NCBI RefSeq assembly: GCF_035917675.1
Contig: NZ_CP109104.1
Location: 8,804,001 to 8,868,000, forward strand
Length of the DNA: 64,000 nucleotides
Reading direction: 5' to 3'
DNA from: Streptomyces sp. NBC_01775
GTDB lineage: Bacteria; Actinomycetota; Actinomycetes; Streptomycetales; Streptomycetaceae
The notes below the pieces were generated by a model that was not told the DNA's origin, searched no databases, and worked only from the letters and a program-made list of their open reading frames with translations. A program made the position numbers and the translations under genes. Below are positions 24,305 to 32,850 of this stretch, piece by piece (position 1 is the first letter of the stretch; each line of letters starts with the position of its first letter).

Positions 24305-24612
24305 CAGTGGACCTGCGTCCCCATCGCGGAGAAGAACGCGACGATCCCGTTCGCCGCCCCAAGGAGCAGGGCGACGCCCGCGGCGATCGTGGTGCCCTTC
24401 TTGCCGTTCTGCTCGGCCTGGTGACCGCCGCTGTGGTGGCCCCAGGCCCAGATCACCGCCGAGAGGGCCAAGGCCCCGACCGTGGCAATGATCCCGAAGA
24501 GGTTGATCGACCCGATCACCTTCTTCAGCACGTCGAGACCGGGCAGGCCGCCACCCTTGGGCGAGACGCCTGGGTCGTAGGCCAGGTACTGGAGATGCTG
24601 CGCGAGCTTCAA
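24304..24612 (-). CDS. Small two-helix membrane protein (DUF6112-like)
   Basis: 102 residues from TTG 24612 with GGAG five bases upstream. Two hydrophobic helices are present (LFGIIATVGALALSAVIWAW and GTTIAAGVALLLGAANGIVA), separated by a short His/Lys-rich loop. Size and topology match the DUF6112 family in actinobacterial conjugation clusters and are pilin-like (VirB2/TrbC). It is translationally linked to the VirB8-like gene. Confidence 0.72.
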   Translation of the reverse strand: MKLAQHLQYLAYDPGVSPKGGGLPGLDVLKKVIGSINLFGIIATVGALALSAVIWAWGHHSGGHQAEQNGKKGTTIAAGVALLLGAANGIVAFFSAMGTQVH

Positions 24613-24628
24613 GGGGACTCCTGTTCAC

Positions 24629-24653
24629 CTCCGGGCGTGCGAAAGCCCCGGAG
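24629..24653. terminator. Hairpin downstream of the NlpC/P60 gene
   Basis: CTCCGGG and CCCGGAG form a 7-bp stem with an 11-nt loop just 3' of the hydrolase gene and before the DUF6112-like start. It may be a partial terminator or an mRNA-stabilising hairpin. Confidence 0.35.
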
Positions 24654-24698
24654 ATCGTGCGAGAGGGAGAAGGGCGAGAGGAGGGGAGGGGCGCCGCG

Positions 24699-25896
24699 TC
24701 AGGCGACGCGACGCGCGGCGAGGATGCTGGAGCGCCACTCTGCAAGCCGGGTGATCTTGGTGACGTCACCGGTGCGCGGGGCCTGGAGGATCAGGCCCTG
24801 CCCGATGTACATGCCGACGTGCTCCGGGCGGGCGGCGGTGCCGCGGGTGAAGAGCAGATCTCCGGCCTTCAGCCGCTTCGGGCTGACCGCCTTGCCCTCG
24901 GTGACCTGCGTGTACGTGGTCCGGGAGAGCTTGATGCCGCCGGCCTTGTACGACGCCTGCATCAGACTGGAGCAGTCGCACCGGTCCATCGGGTCCTTGC
25001 CGTGCGCGTCCGCGCAGGAGCCGCCCCACTGGTACGGCGTCCCGAGCTGCCCCAGACCCCACCGGATCGCCTTACGAACTGGCTTGGGCGCCGCCGCCGG
25101 GATCTTGTAGCCCTTCGGGACGGACCCCTTCGGGATCGGACCGAACGACGAGCCGTCCTCGTCGCCGCACTCACCCCCGGCGCGGGCGTCCACCTGGTCG
25201 CCGTCGCCTTTGTCGGTGTCCTTGCCGGATCCGCCGCCGTCCTTGATGGCCTTGGCGAGGGCCTTCTGCAGCGCAGTGGCCAGCGGCTCCCACTTCGCGT
25301 ACGCGTCGGGGAACCCGCTCGCCTGGACCGCCTGAGCGGCTTGGGCGACGGTCATGGACTGCCAGCCCGCAATCTTCTTCAGGTGCGTGTAGAACGAGGT
25401 CGAAGCGTGCACCGGATCGCGGACCTGCGCTGCGGTGCCCCAGCCCTGGCTCGGCCGTTGCTGGAACAGACCCAGCGAGTCCCGGTCTCCGTTGTTGAGG
25501 TTCCGGAGGCCCGACTCCTGTAGAGCTGTGGCCAGTGCGACCACCTGCCCGCGGGGCGGGATCTTCAGCGCGACGCCGGTGGCCTGGATCTTCTTGGCGT
25601 TCTGGACCTGCTCGGTGGGAGCGTCGAGCCCGGACACGTGGACGGAGCCGGCTTTGCCGCCGTCGAGGATCGAGTGGACCTGCTTGCTGACCGCCGCAGC
25701 GTCAACGTCGCCACCAGCGTCGTCTTTTGCAGGCCGCTTCGGCGCCGTGGGCGCCGGCCATCGCCATCGCCAGCGGAGCGATGAGCAGCATCGGCGCGGT
25801 CACCACCGCACCGACGGCCATCACGGTCTTGTTCACGAGCGCGGCCCGGTCACGAGAGGGAGAGCGAGCCGACTGTCCTGCCATGGCGGCGCGCAT
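24699..25896 (-). pseudogene. NlpC/P60 peptidoglycan hydrolase with lytic-transglycosylase-like domain, frameshifted
   Basis: The first frame (ATG 25896, or 25884) gives a membrane or signal segment (VNKTVMAVGAVVTAPMLLIA). It then breaks at TGC-AAA-AGA (about 25725-25733). Removing one A continues in the second frame as DDAGGDVDAAAVSKQ. Then come an SLT-like domain (LATALQESGLRNLNNGDRDS, LGLFQQRPSQGWG) and an NlpC/P60 domain with the catalytic cysteine in RCDCSSLMQASY and a histidine in PEHVGMYIGQG. Such bifunctional enzymes open the cell wall for conjugation. The second frame alone (from GTG 25637) lacks a secretion signal. It is the first gene of the leftward operon. Confidence 0.85.
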
Positions 25897-25913
25897 TTCA
25901 GGGGATGCCGCAT

Positions 25914-26458
25914 GAGTAACTCCTCGGGCGTAGGTGGCGCGGTGCGGGTGCTCTCGTCGAAAAGGCCACCAACACCACGCCGGTCAAGAATCCGAAATCC
26001 CCGTGCCGGGGTGGCGGCCCGGTGGCCGGGATCTGCTAACCCCGGCCACCGGGCCGCTTTAGCGAAGAGCGGCAGCAAGCCGCGCTGGTAATCTCACGCG
26101 CCACATTCCCAAGACGCCCTTTCTCCGATCAGGAGACGTTCGACAGCACGCTGAAGCGAAGCGCCCGTTGGACGGCGCAATACGCATCAGCACAGCTCAA
26201 CAAGGACGGAACCGTGTCCTTCCCGGTGAGCTTGCCGAGACTGTAGAGACGAATTCCGGCCGCACCAAACGAGCGTTCTCGGGCGCCGATCCAGGCCCGC
26301 TTCTGGCTTGGTGCGGCCGGAAACCCGCACTACTCTTCAGCGCGTACCGGCCCCAGCCCCCGAAACCCGAGGGGTAATTCGCCGGGCATTCCCTGGCACG
26401 CACCCGCCCCCTGCGGGGTCGGGCATGCGTGCACCAGTCCCTGAGAGAGAACCCCGTC
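25914..26458. promoter_or_regulatory. 545-bp divergent leader between the transfer operon and a methyltransferase
   Basis: No gene is supported here. The stretch separates the head of the leftward transfer operon from the rightward methyltransferase gene, so it must contain promoters for both. Its main structure is the 15-bp inverted repeat at 26254-26322. It looks less GC-rich than the flanking genes. An origin of transfer could lie here, but I can point to no relaxase site. Confidence 0.45.
26254..26322. repeat. Perfect 15-bp inverted repeat with 39-bp spacer
   Basis: TTCCGGCCGCACCAA (26254-26268) is repeated in reverse complement at 26308-26322. The arms are perfect and stop abruptly at both sides. 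The element lies 137 bp before the methyltransferase start, within the divergent leader. It may be a regulator site, a leader hairpin, or part of an origin of transfer. Confidence 0.7.
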
Positions 26459-27208
26459 ATGCCCCACACCCTGCACCGAGGCGATGCGCTGAGCGTGCTG
26501 TCCGAACTCCCGGACGCCAGCGTGGACGCCCTGATCACCGACCCGCCCTACAACTCCGGCGGACGCACCAGCTCCGAGCGCACAGGGCGGACCGCGAAGT
26601 CGAAGTACACCGCCGTGGACGCCGAGCACCAGCTCGCCAACTTCCCCGGCGAGAACCGCGACCAGCGCTCCTACGGGTACTGGCTCTCACTGCTGCTGAC
26701 CGAGGCATACCGGGCCACCGTCGAATCCGGCACCGCGCTGGTCTTCACCGACTGGCGCCAACTGCCCACCACTACCGACGCGTTGCAGGCCGCGGGGTGG
26801 ACGTGGCGGGGGATCGCCTCCTGGCACAAGCCGGTCTCCCGCCCGCAGAAGGGACGGCTCAAGCAGTCCTGTGAGTACATCGTCTGGGGCACCAAGGGCC
26901 CCGTTGACCCGGCCCGCAACCCCGTCTACCTCCCCGGCCTCTATCAGGCCAGCCAGCCCCGCAAGGGCCGGGTCCACATCACGCAGAAGCCGGTCGAGGT
27001 GATGCAGGAACTGGTGAAGATCTGCCCCGAAGCCGGCACCGTCCTTGATCCCTTCACCGGCTCCGGCTCCACCGGCGTCGCCGCCCTGCGCGAAGGGCGG
27101 CAGTTCGTCGGTGTAGAGCTGTCCGACCACTACGCCGACATCGCCGAACAGCGCATGGCGGCCGAGCTGACCCAGGACGACTTCGGCCTCGCCGGACCCG
27201 AAGAGTGA
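26459..27208 (+). CDS. Beta-class DNA methyltransferase (N6-adenine or N4-cytosine)
   Basis: 249 residues from ATG 26459 (GAGAGAA upstream). The catalytic motif DPPYNSGG lies at about residue 28. The SAM-binding motif DPFTGSGSTGVAALREG follows near residue 200, in the motif order of the beta class. It also has KPVEVMQELVKICP, typical of the region before motif I. No endonuclease gene is adjacent. Orphan enzymes of this type on mobile elements usually protect DNA from host restriction. It diverges from the transfer operon and ends at a strong shared terminator. Confidence 0.9.
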   Translation: MPHTLHRGDALSVLSELPDASVDALITDPPYNSGGRTSSERTGRTAKSKYTAVDAEHQLANFPGENRDQRSYGYWLSLLLTEAYRATVESGTALVFTDWRQLPTTTDALQAAGWTWRGIASWHKPVSRPQKGRLKQSCEYIVWGTKGPVDPARNPVYLPGLYQASQPRKGRVHITQKPVEVMQELVKICPEAGTVLDPFTGSGSTGVAALREGRQFVGVELSDHYADIAEQRMAAELTQDDFGLAGPEE

Positions 27209-27241
27209 CCCCCGGGCGAGAGACCGGGGAGGAAGGCAGAA

Positions 27242-27296
27242 CGCACGAAGGGGCGGTCGCACACCCGATGCGGGTACGCGACCGTCCCTTCGTGCG
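27242..27296. terminator. Strong bidirectional terminator
   Basis: A 19-bp stem (GCACGAAGGGGCGGTCGC and its complement, with one G-U pair, plus one flanking pair) with a loop of about 17 nt. It sits between the convergent methyltransferase and split nuclease genes, where transcripts from both sides should end. Confidence 0.75.
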
Positions 27297-27302
27297 GCGT
27301 GG

Positions 27303-27980
27303 TCAGGAGGCCGCGATGCTCCGCAGGATCAAGTCCTCGGCGCGCTCCAGATCGGCCTGGGAACGCAGGCTCACCTCGACGCCCGAGATCCCGAGGCAGC
27401 CGATCTCGGTCACGTCCCGGGTGAAGCCCTCCTCCAGCTCCACCGTCGCGGGATCGAGCTTCAAGTTCACCGCGACGACCTCCTTGCGCGGCAGCACCCG
27501 CAGAGAGGCGAACTTCTTCAACCGCCGATAGGTCAGGTAGTGCTGCTGCGGCTCCATCCACGCCCCCTCCGGCAGCAGCAGCCGCTCATCGACCGCGCCG
27601 AACAACTCCTTCACCTTCGCCGGAGCCCCCTCCAGCCGATGCTGCTGCACGCTCACCGCCGGCACCTGCTCCGTCGCGATCGAAGCGGTCGGTGCCTTGG
27701 CGCGAGAGGAAGGCCATCCGGCTCCGGCGACCGAGGCGACCAGCCGCAGCGTGAGCACGTCGTCGAAGACCCGGTAAGAGACCAGGTCGATCCGACGGTC
27801 GATCTCCTCGACCGCCACCGTGTCGTGGTACGTGAACTCCCCCGCCACGCACACCACCCGCGGGTTGCTCCAGTCCACCGCCCCGGCCGCCTCCGCACCG
27901 AGCCGGTCGGCCACCAGCCGCTCGAACTCATGGTGGTGATCCCGCAGCCACACCAGATACGACAGCGCCTGGTTGATGAC
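27303..27980 (-). pseudogene. 3' part of a PD-(D/E)XK nuclease-like gene (DUF5655 type), split by a mobile element
   Basis: Codons 83-307 of a gene whose first 82 codons lie at 32731-32486. The reading begins VINQALSYLVWLRDHHHEFE directly at the element junction. It continues IDWSNPRVVCVAGEFTYHDT and ends in a DUF5655-like domain (LLLPEGAWMEPQQHYLTYRR, ISGVEVSLRSQADLERAEDL). Directly upstream of VINQ the frame meets a TAG that belongs to the element, so this part cannot be translated with the first. It is probably inactive unless the element excises. Confidence 0.88.
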
Positions 27981-27981
27981 C

Positions 27982-27999
27982 TGTTGACTGAACTACTGG
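27982..27999. repeat. Left inverted end of the recombinase element
   Basis: TGTTGACTGAACTACTGG. It matches the right end (32467-32484, read inward) at 15 of 18 positions, including CTGAACTAC. It begins two bases inside the point where the interrupted gene stops matching. No target duplication is evident. Confidence 0.8.
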
Positions 28000-28051
28000 C
28001 GGAGTTTCTGCAGGTCAGTGACCTTGTGGTGGGGGCGTCGTTGAGTCGGCC

Positions 28052-29263
28052 GTGGAGGCATCGAGAGATCTGGCAGCCCTGTCCGTACCGCTGGTCGGGG
28101 AGCTGGTGGCCATGGATGATCCGTGGGATCCGTACCGGCTCATCGACCCGACCGGGGAATCGGTCGAGGGGGCTGGCGCCTTCCTGCGGGATCTGCAGGG
28201 AGCCGGTCGTTCGGCGGCGACGGCCCGTTCCTACGGGATGGATCTGCTGCGCTGGTTCCGCTTCTTGTGGGCTGTCGAGGTGTCGTGGGACCGGGCAAGT
28301 CGGATCGAGGCGAGGGACTTCTCCCGCTGGCTTCAGATCGCCGGCCAGCCGAGGCGTCCGCACTGGCGGTGCCCGAATGAGGCGGGCCGGTGGGCCGCGG
28401 GCGGGAAGCCGTACGCAGCGTCTGTGCGAGCGCACAGCGAGACGGTGCTGCGGAGCTTCTACGACTTCCACCGCGATATCGGCACCGGGCCGCTCCTCAA
28501 CCCGTTCCCACTGGACCGATCACGTCATGGCAGACGAGCGCATGCCCATCGCAACCCGATGGACCCGCCGCGCAACGAACGCAGTGGGCTCTACCGGCCA
28601 AGAGTGCCCAAGCGGGTGCCCCGCAGTGTCCCTGATGAGGAGTTCAACGAGATCTTCGCCCGGCTCCCGTCGCACCGAGACCGGGCCCTCGTCGCCTTCT
28701 ACATCTCCACCGGTGCCCGGGCCAGCGAGCTGCTCAGTACATGGCAGGCTGGCGTGGATCCGGGGCGCCAGCTGATCTCGGTGGTCCGCAAGGGCACCCG
28801 GGAAGTCCAGGAACTCCCGGCCTCGACCGACGCGTTCGTCTGGCTGCGGCTCTACCAGGTGGAGATGGACGATGCGGTCCCGCGCGGGCGGCACCTTCCG
28901 CTGTGGTGGACCCTGCGCTCGCCGTCGAGACCGCTGACCTATCACGCGGTTCACCGCATGTTCGAGCGGGCGAACACCAAGGCGGGGACCTCTGCGACGC
29001 TGCATGCGCTGCGGCACACCGCCGCCTACCGCATGGCCGAGGATCCCAGCCTGCCCCTCACCGATGTCCAATTCGTCCTCGGTCACGCCCAGTTGACCAC
29101 GACACAGCTTTACCTCACGCCCCGCAAGGAGGTGGTGATCCGGCGGCTGCTGGCCCACCATGCCGAACAGACACGGCAGGCAGCAGCCCGCATCGCGCCC
29201 CCTCCCGCAGCCGACTACCGGCCGGAGAGTCTCGATGTGCTGTTCGGGACCGGTACCCGGTGA
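28052..29263 (+). CDS. Tyrosine recombinase A of the 4.5-kb element
   Basis: 403 residues from GTG 28052; ATG 28112, behind GGGGAG, is a good alternative. The N-terminal SAM-like core-binding domain covers about residues 30-160 (FLRDLQGAGRSAATARSYGM, ASVRAHSETVLRSFYDFHRD). The catalytic domain has Arg in ISTGARASELL, the HxxR box in LHALRHTAAYRM, His in LGHAQLTTTQ, and the Tyr nucleophile in TQLYL. All expected catalytic residues are visible, so it should be active. Its stop overlaps the start of recombinase B. Confidence 0.9.
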   Translation: MEASRDLAALSVPLVGELVAMDDPWDPYRLIDPTGESVEGAGAFLRDLQGAGRSAATARSYGMDLLRWFRFLWAVEVSWDRASRIEARDFSRWLQIAGQPRRPHWRCPNEAGRWAAGGKPYAASVRAHSETVLRSFYDFHRDIGTGPLLNPFPLDRSRHGRRAHAHRNPMDPPRNERSGLYRPRVPKRVPRSVPDEEFNEIFARLPSHRDRALVAFYISTGARASELLSTWQAGVDPGRQLISVVRKGTREVQELPASTDAFVWLRLYQVEMDDAVPRGRHLPLWWTLRSPSRPLTYHAVHRMFERANTKAGTSATLHALRHTAAYRMAEDPSLPLTDVQFVLGHAQLTTTQLYLTPRKEVVIRRLLAHHAEQTRQAAARIAPPPAADYRPESLDVLFGTGTR

Positions 29264-31740
29264 CCGCCACCTTGTCGGCACGTGCCGACCGCGCACCGGC
29301 CCCCGGAGTTTCGCCTGGGCGCACTCGCGCACTGGCCGCCCAGCAGCGCTTCCCCGCCCGCACCGTTCCTGCCAGCTGGCCCGGCACCGAGCGCTCGCGC
29401 GCCGAGACGGCCCGGTTGCTGTCCCGTCCGCCCTACACGCTGGAGAACGCTGGTAGCGAACTGCACCACAAGCACGGCATCGTCATGGTGCTGGACTGGC
29501 TGGAAGACCAGCCCGGACAGACCTGGCAGGAACGGTGGCAGGCCAGCGGCATCGAGCAGGCCGGCGCCGCCTGGCGGCCGGTGATCAAGCAGTGGCTGCA
29601 CGAGCGCGGCCTGAAGGCAGCCTGGCGCATGCCGGTGGTGGGCAGGGCCCTGACCACGGTGATCAGCGCTGAGCTGCTGCGGCCGTCGGTGGATTGGCTG
29701 GCCGCCGGAGCCAGCCGCCAAGGTGTGCTGGTCCGCTCCATGGCGCACAGCCGTGATCCGCGCGGATTTGAGCGCCTTCGTGAGCTGGGCTCTCAAGCCC
29801 AGGGCGTGCGGCCGGGCGCTGTCAGCACGACGCTCTGCCGCAGCGCCCTCATCCTCGCGGCGAAGGGCGGCACGTTGGCCGACATCACCATCGGGGACGT
29901 CCTGGAGCTCCTCGATATCCAAGCCGTGGTGCTCAAGCGGGCGATGGCGGGGACCGAGGTGTTCTACCGTCTGCTGCACCAGTTCGGAGCCTTCGGAGAG
30001 GGCGCCCCGCCGAATCTGCGCGCGGTCCGCAACCTGGGACAGCGCACCCCGGAGGAGCTGATCGACCGCTACGGACTGATCTGTCGTCCCGTCCGGGATC
30101 TGCTGGTGGACTATTTGCGGGAACGCCAGCCCGCGCTGGACCACAACAGCCTGAAGTCCCTCTCCTACCACCTCGGCAAATGCTTCTGGCAGGACATCGA
30201 GCACCATCATCCCGGCGCCGACAGCCTCCGTCTCGCCCCGGACGTCATCGGGCAGTGGAAGCAGAGGATTCGCACCAAGGACAAGACCGTCACCGACCCG
30301 GACGGCCGGCGCACGAGCACCAAGGTCGAGAGGCTCAATCACCGTGACACGCTCACCCAGGTGCGGGCCTTCTACCTCGATATCGCCCAGTGGGCACTGG
30401 AAGACCCCGGTCGTTGGGGCCCGTGGGTGGCACCGAGCCCCGTGAGGGCTGACGAGTTGGAGAACCGCAAACACCAACGACGACGCAAGGCGCGGATGGA
30501 CGCCCGCACTCGCGAGCGCCTCCCGGTCCTGCCAGTCCTCGTCCGCTCGGTCGACCAGCGTCGCAGGGACGCGGCCGCGGTACTGGAAGCCGCCCGACAC
30601 ACCCGCCCTGGCGAGGTGTTCACCGCAGCCGGTCAGCAACTCGTACGCGCGGTGGTTCCGCACGGAACGGCCGGCCGGATCTGGGCCGAGGACCCGGACA
30701 CCGGCAAACGCCGCGATCTGGGGCTTGAGGACGAGCGGGCCTTCTGGACCTGGGCCGCGGTCGAGGTCCTGCGGAGCACCGGCATCCGCATCGAAGAACT
30801 ACTCGAACTCAGCCACCACAGCCTGATCCAATACCGGCTGCCCACCACCGGTGAGCTCGTCCCCCTCCTGCAGATCGTGCCGTCCAAGACCGATACCGAG
30901 CGGCTGCTGCTGGTCAGCCCCGAGCTCGCCGACGTCCTGAGCGCGATCATCTGCCGAGCCCGGGACAGCACCGGCGCGGTTCCCCTGGTCCGTTCCTGGG
31001 ACCGGCGCGAATGCGAGTGGCAGGCACCAGCCCCGTTGCTGTTCCAACGACGCATCTCCGGCGAGGCCCGCGCGTTCACCGACGAAACCGTCCGCACGAT
31101 GCTGGACCAGGCCCTCATCGCCACGGGCCTAACCGACGCTACTGGCGGCCCGCTGCGCTACACACCGCACGACTTCCGCCGCCTGTTCATTACCGATGCC
31201 ATCCTGAACGGACTGCCGCCGCACATCGCCCAGGTGGTCGCTGGCCATCAGGACATCAACGCGACTCTCGGTTACAAGGCTGTCTATCCCGAAGAGGCAA
31301 TCCAGGCACACGTGGCTTTCCTCGCCCGCCGCAGGTCCCTCCGCCCGAGCGAGGAATACCGCGTCCCCACCGACGAGGAATGGCAGGAGTTCCTCGGCCA
31401 CTTCGAACGACGCAAAGTCTCCATCGGCGCATGCGGCCGCGCGTTCGGTGCTCCGTGCATCCACGAACACGCCTGCGTCCGCTGCCCGATGCTCTGGCCC
31501 GACCCCGCCCAGCGCGACCGGCTTGTCGAGATCCGGGACAACCTCCTTGCCCGCATTGCCGAGGCCGAACGCGAAGGATGGCTCGGCGAGGTGGAAGGGC
31601 TTCAGGTGAGCCTTGCCGGAGCGGAGGAGAAGCTCGCCCAACTTGACGCACGACAAAGGCGCCAAAGGTCCACGGTCTTCCTGGGCATCCCCACACTGGA
31701 TCAGATCGTCGCCCGCACCAGCGATGTGAGCGAGCCTTGA
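29260..31740 (+). CDS. Large tyrosine recombinase B of the 4.5-kb element
   Basis: 826 residues from GTG 29260 (GTGA overlap). A long N-terminal region of about 450 residues has no motif I know. The catalytic domain lies in the last 350: Arg in RSTGIRIEELLEL, HDFRR, VVAGHQDINATLGY with the Tyr, and AVYPEEAIQAHVAF. A Cys/His cluster (CGRAFGAPCIHEHACVRCPM) near residue 735 suggests zinc binding. Size and layout are like the larger recombinase of Tn554-type pairs. It is presumably required together with recombinase A. Confidence 0.88.
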   Translation: MTATLSARADRAPAPGVSPGRTRALAAQQRFPARTVPASWPGTERSRAETARLLSRPPYTLENAGSELHHKHGIVMVLDWLEDQPGQTWQERWQASGIEQAGAAWRPVIKQWLHERGLKAAWRMPVVGRALTTVISAELLRPSVDWLAAGASRQGVLVRSMAHSRDPRGFERLRELGSQAQGVRPGAVSTTLCRSALILAAKGGTLADITIGDVLELLDIQAVVLKRAMAGTEVFYRLLHQFGAFGEGAPPNLRAVRNLGQRTPEELIDRYGLICRPVRDLLVDYLRERQPALDHNSLKSLSYHLGKCFWQDIEHHHPGADSLRLAPDVIGQWKQRIRTKDKTVTDPDGRRTSTKVERLNHRDTLTQVRAFYLDIAQWALEDPGRWGPWVAPSPVRADELENRKHQRRRKARMDARTRERLPVLPVLVRSVDQRRRDAAAVLEAARHTRPGEVFTAAGQQLVRAVVPHGTAGRIWAEDPDTGKRRDLGLEDERAFWTWAAVEVLRSTGIRIEELLELSHHSLIQYRLPTTGELVPLLQIVPSKTDTERLLLVSPELADVLSAIICRARDSTGAVPLVRSWDRRECEWQAPAPLLFQRRISGEARAFTDETVRTMLDQALIATGLTDATGGPLRYTPHDFRRLFITDAILNGLPPHIAQVVAGHQDINATLGYKAVYPEEAIQAHVAFLARRRSLRPSEEYRVPTDEEWQEFLGHFERRKVSIGACGRAFGAPCIHEHACVRCPMLWPDPAQRDRLVEIRDNLLARIAEAEREGWLGEVEGLQVSLAGAEEKLAQLDARQRRQRSTVFLGIPTLDQIVARTSDVSEP

Positions 31741-31822
31741 GCCGGTCCATGAAGCGTCCCTCAAGCCCGCCTGCTGTCTCATTACATACCGCCCATCGTG
31801 ATCACGGACTACCGTGCCGGTC

Positions 31823-32461
31823 ATGACCACGGACGACTGGCTGGCCGACACCCGAACCTCTTACGACACGGTCGCGGTCAGCTATGCCGTCCAAGTGCGC
31901 GATGCCATCGCCGGACACCAGTACCTTCGCGCGGCTCTGGCGTTGTTCGCCGACAACGTGCGGGCCGCGAGCGGTGGGCCGGTAGCCGATGTCGGCTGCG
32001 GGCCCGGACACGTCACCGCCCACCTGCACGAGCTCGGTGTTGACGCCTTCGGGATCGATCTCTCCCCAGGGATGATCGACGCGGCCCGGCGTGACCACCC
32101 CGGCCTGCGGTTCGAGGTGGACTCAATGACGGACCTGCACCTCCCGACCGCCGCAGTGGCTGGCCTGATCGCCTGGCAGTCATTGATCCACATACCTGAC
32201 CACGAGGTGCCGACCGTGTTCAGGCACTTCCACCGAGCATTGCGCCCAGGCGGACCACTGCAGCTCCTGTTTCACGTCGGCGACGAGTCCCAGTTGAAGA
32301 CTCAGGGCTACGGCGGTCACCCGATGAAGGTCCATGTCCACCGCCGTCAACCGGACCAAGTGGCAACCTGGCTGCGTGACGCCGGATTCGCGGTCGAGGC
32401 GCAGATGCTGCTCAACCGGGACGAGAAAGTTTCACACGCGTTTCTCTTCGCACGCCGATAG
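31823..32461 (+). CDS. Class I SAM-dependent methyltransferase carried by the element
   Basis: 212 residues from ATG 31823; GTG 31814 is possible. There is no Shine-Dalgarno sequence, so the mRNA may be leaderless. Motif I is VADVGCGPGHVTAHL, followed by FGIDLSPGMIDAARRDHPGL and the acidic post-motif DSMTDLHLP. The end is AEAQMLLNRDEKVSHAFLFA in style, typical of small-molecule methyltransferases. The stop lies only 5 bp from the right inverted end, so the gene is within the element and is its cargo or accessory gene. The substrate is unknown. Confidence 0.82.
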   Translation: MTTDDWLADTRTSYDTVAVSYAVQVRDAIAGHQYLRAALALFADNVRAASGGPVADVGCGPGHVTAHLHELGVDAFGIDLSPGMIDAARRDHPGLRFEVDSMTDLHLPTAAVAGLIAWQSLIHIPDHEVPTVFRHFHRALRPGGPLQLLFHVGDESQLKTQGYGGHPMKVHVHRRQPDQVATWLRDAGFAVEAQMLLNRDEKVSHAFLFARR

Positions 32462-32466
32462 CCCTA

Positions 32467-32484
32467 CCGGTAGTTCAGAGAACA
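32467..32484. repeat. Right inverted end of the recombinase element
   Basis: CCGGTAGTTCAGAGAACA on the plus strand, inverted relative to 27982-27999. The flank from 32486 resumes the coding sequence of the interrupted gene. Confidence 0.8.
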
Positions 32485-32485
32485 C

Positions 32486-32731
32486 GTTCTGATCCCGTGA
32501 GCGCTTGTACTCGATGACCACCGGAGTGCCGCTCTCGTCCAACCCGAGCGAATCCACCCGGCCCCGGTGCCGTCGCCCGGTCCGGTACTCCGAGGCCAGG
32601 AAACGAATGCCGAGCATCGCCTCCATATTGGCCTCGATCAGCGACTGCAGCTCCCGCTCCACCGCCACCGACGCACCCGAAATCTCCGTCGCCCGGCCAC
32701 CTCTGACCCGGAAGACCTTCAGGTCACCCAT
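32486..32731 (-). pseudogene. 5' part of the split PD-(D/E)XK nuclease-like gene
   Basis: Codons 1-82 from ATG 32731, with GGAGGAG just upstream, so expression signals are intact. It includes VERELQSLIEANMEAMLGIR and the nuclease core RGRVDSLGLDESGTPVVIEY-K. That core is a D-x14-E-x-K arrangement as in NucS/DUF91-type PD-(D/E)XK nucleases. After DQN the frame enters the element and ends at 32432 with about 17 foreign codons. The truncated product would keep the catalytic residues but lack most of the protein. Confidence 0.88.
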
Positions 32732-32850
32732 GCGCTCCTCCCCGCTCCCGCACAATCACTACCGGGCGAGAATCGTCACGGCCGCCCGTGTATTCCCCGA
32801 GGCGCGGCGGAAATGAGCTGGTTGCACGGCGGGCGGGTCAGCGTAGGGGT

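Larger units (their letters stand above)
27981..32485 (+). mobile_element. 4.5-kb element with two tyrosine recombinases and a methyltransferase
   Basis: The element interrupts a nuclease-like gene. Its ends are imperfect 18-bp inverted repeats. Inside are a 403-aa tyrosine recombinase, an 826-aa tyrosine recombinase overlapping it by GTGA, and a class I SAM methyltransferase, all on the plus strand. Deleting 27981-32485 rejoins the flanks into one continuous frame (…RSRDQN-VINQ…). A ±1-base uncertainty remains because both ends carry a C at the border. Paired recombinases of such different size recall Tn554-type elements; a TnpC-like third gene is not evident. Confidence 0.85.

Noticed and set aside
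25833..26078. Frame starting ATG 25913 with a good GGAG at the head of the hydrolase gene
   Set aside because: Its product has no recognisable features. The ribosome site may instead serve the hydrolase gene through yet another indel, but I cannot show it.
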